Below, piece by piece: positions 14,071-14,753 of a stretch of 14,753 nt of DNA (position 1 is its first letter; each line of letters opens with the position of its first letter). The stretch spans positions 1 to 14,753 of the forward strand of contig CALRAY010000008.1 of the NCBI GenBank assembly GCA_943353705.1. Reading direction: 5' to 3'. Below the pieces are notes generated by a model. That model had not been told where the DNA came from and ran no database searches. It saw only the letters and a program-made list of their open reading frames with translations. The stretch comes from Patescibacteria group bacterium UBA4664 (GTDB lineage: Bacteria > Patescibacteriota > Saccharimonadia > CAILAD01 > BJGX01). A program made the position numbers and the translations under genes.

Positions 14071-14079
14071 TAGTTTATT

Positions 14080-14550
14080 ATGAATATACAAATCACAAAA
14101 GGCAGTGGCACTGGCCCCACTGAACTGTCGGCTTTTGATTCAGCCCTAATGAGTGCTGGCATTGGAGATCAGAACCTGATTTATCTAAGCTCAGTAATTC
14201 CGCCTGGTAGTAATATCGTATACAAAAAGCCTTCTTTTACGACAAAAGATTTCGGTAGCAAGCTTTATGTTGTAATATCCGAAGTCCGCAGCTCAACCGC
14301 TGGCCAAGAGATGTGGGTTGGCATAGGTTGGGTTCAAGAAGCCAGCACCAAAAAAGGCCTCTTTGTGGAGCACCATAGCAATACACAAAAAGGCCTTGAG
14401 GATATGATATCTAACTCTCTTAATCATATGACTGCAAGTAGACCAAATGATAACTGGAGTGAGATACAGATGTCCATAGAGGGCACGACCTGCAAGGGTC
14501 AGCCAACCAGTGTACTTGTTTCAGCGGTTTATCAGATTGAGGGATGGTAG
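14080..14550 (+). CDS. Pyruvoyl-dependent arginine decarboxylase
   Basis: Converts arginine to agmatine and CO2 using a self-made pyruvoyl group. The proenzyme is 156 aa, a typical length. The self-cleavage site is the Ser37-Ser38 pair in IYLSSVIPPGS, giving a 37-residue beta chain and an alpha chain that starts with pyruvoyl at 38. The GSGTGPTELSAFDSAL opening (8-23) and GLFVEHH with Glu97, the likely catalytic acid, match the family. No other polyamine gene or arginine transporter lies nearby. The product could feed polyamine synthesis or serve acid resistance, since decarboxylation consumes a proton. The start codon has no Shine-Dalgarno and follows a -10 box by 9 nt. The stop lies only 6 bp from that of the convergent gene. 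Confidence 0.9.
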   Translation: MNIQITKGSGTGPTELSAFDSALMSAGIGDQNLIYLSSVIPPGSNIVYKKPSFTTKDFGSKLYVVISEVRSSTAGQEMWVGIGWVQEASTKKGLFVEHHSNTQKGLEDMISNSLNHMTASRPNDNWSEIQMSIEGTTCKGQPTSVLVSAVYQIEGW

Positions 14551-14556
14551 CGCAAG

Positions 14557-14753
14557 CTACTTATTGGCCTTAATAGTGTTCTTATCTTGCTTACTAAAAT
14601 AGAGTATATAAAATATTTCTAGAATACCTGCAGTACTAACTATTATAAAGACCAAAAACCATACTTTCTGGTCTTTTTTAGCGGCAATCCATAGTGCCCA
14701 TGCCTTCCAGGCAGTTGACCAAATGAATATAAGAATAAGCCACCATATATTAT
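14557..14753 (-). CDS. DUF5652-like small membrane protein, C-terminal part (runs off right edge)
   Basis: The minus strand is open from the right edge to a TAG at 14557, giving about 65 residues without the N-terminus. A first hydrophobic helix with many tryptophans (WWLILIFIWSTAWKAWALW) runs into a short basic turn (AAKKDQK), then a second helix (VWFLVFIIVSTAGILEIFYILYF) and a polar tail ending KANK. The WKAWALW-AA turn and the GILEIFY segment resemble the DUF5652 family, small two-helix membrane proteins common in Patescibacteria and some archaea, whose function is unknown. The family name is recalled from pattern and not searched. It converges on the arginine decarboxylase gene with 6 bp between stops and no terminator. 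Confidence 0.8.
   Translation of the reverse strand, partial: NIWWLILIFIWSTAWKAWALWIAAKKDQKVWFLVFIIVSTAGILEIFYILYFSKQDKNTIKANK

Noticed and set aside
1..14753. CRISPR array, insertion sequence, prophage, toxin-antitoxin or recoded (UGA as glycine) genes
   Set aside because: No spaced direct repeats, transposase or phage motifs were seen. TGA is used as a normal stop, and all main reading frames end at expected family lengths except the enolase tail.

Overview
The window looks like a piece of a Candidatus Saccharibacteria (TM7, Patescibacteria/CPR) chromosome. This is inferred from gene content, not from a marker-gene tree. The DNA is AT-rich and tightly packed with small intergenic gaps. UGA is used as an ordinary stop (for example at the end of pyruvate kinase), which argues against the UGA-recoding CPR lineages. 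Glycolysis is represented by its lower half plus a D-lactate-type dehydrogenase. A DUF5652-like small membrane protein, a pyruvoyl-dependent arginine decarboxylase and several small orphan proteins complete a CPR-like picture.

Layout. 1-122 (-): N-terminus of a single-pass or exported protein that runs off the left edge. 312-2459 (-): pcrA/uvrD DNA helicase. 2579-2914 (+): small secreted two-cysteine protein, ending at a strong bidirectional terminator (2931-2969) shared with the convergent ppa. 2983-5834 (-): inorganic pyrophosphatase, triosephosphate isomerase and pyruvate kinase. pyk and tpiA overlap as ATGA, and ppa has its own promoter. 5902-6270 (-): disordered small protein with a basic hydrophobic C-terminus. 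6399-6473 (+): tRNA-Glu(UUC) with encoded CCA, its own promoter and a terminator. 6636-7652 (+): D-lactate dehydrogenase-like enzyme. 7693-9369 (+): divergent enolase with a long disordered C-terminal tail. 9470-10654 (-): phosphoglycerate kinase. 10669-12852 (-): orphan multi-pass GAF histidine kinase. 12925-13990 (-): GNAT-like protein and small polytopic membrane protein in one operon. 14080-14550 (+): pyruvoyl-dependent arginine decarboxylase. 14557-14753 (-): C-terminal part of a DUF5652-like membrane protein that runs off the right edge.

How it works together. TIM, PGK, enolase, pyruvate kinase and D-LDH would take triose phosphate to lactate with ATP yield, except that GAPDH and phosphoglycerate mutase are not in the window. 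Pyrophosphatase pulls biosynthetic reactions forward. The arginine decarboxylase would make agmatine and consume protons, which could suit a fermenting, acid-producing cell. The kinase has no response regulator in the window.

The most interesting signals are regulatory and structural, not a new defence or mobile system. Five genes (pyk, eno, pgk, the kinase and the arginine decarboxylase) have a good -10 box only 7-11 nt before the start codon and no Shine-Dalgarno, suggesting leaderless mRNAs. Neighbouring genes (ppa, tpiA, the small proteins and the GNAT operon) have clear Shine-Dalgarno sequences. The enolase is unusual in both its core substitutions and its ~145-residue tail. No CRISPR, IS element, phage gene or rRNA was seen.
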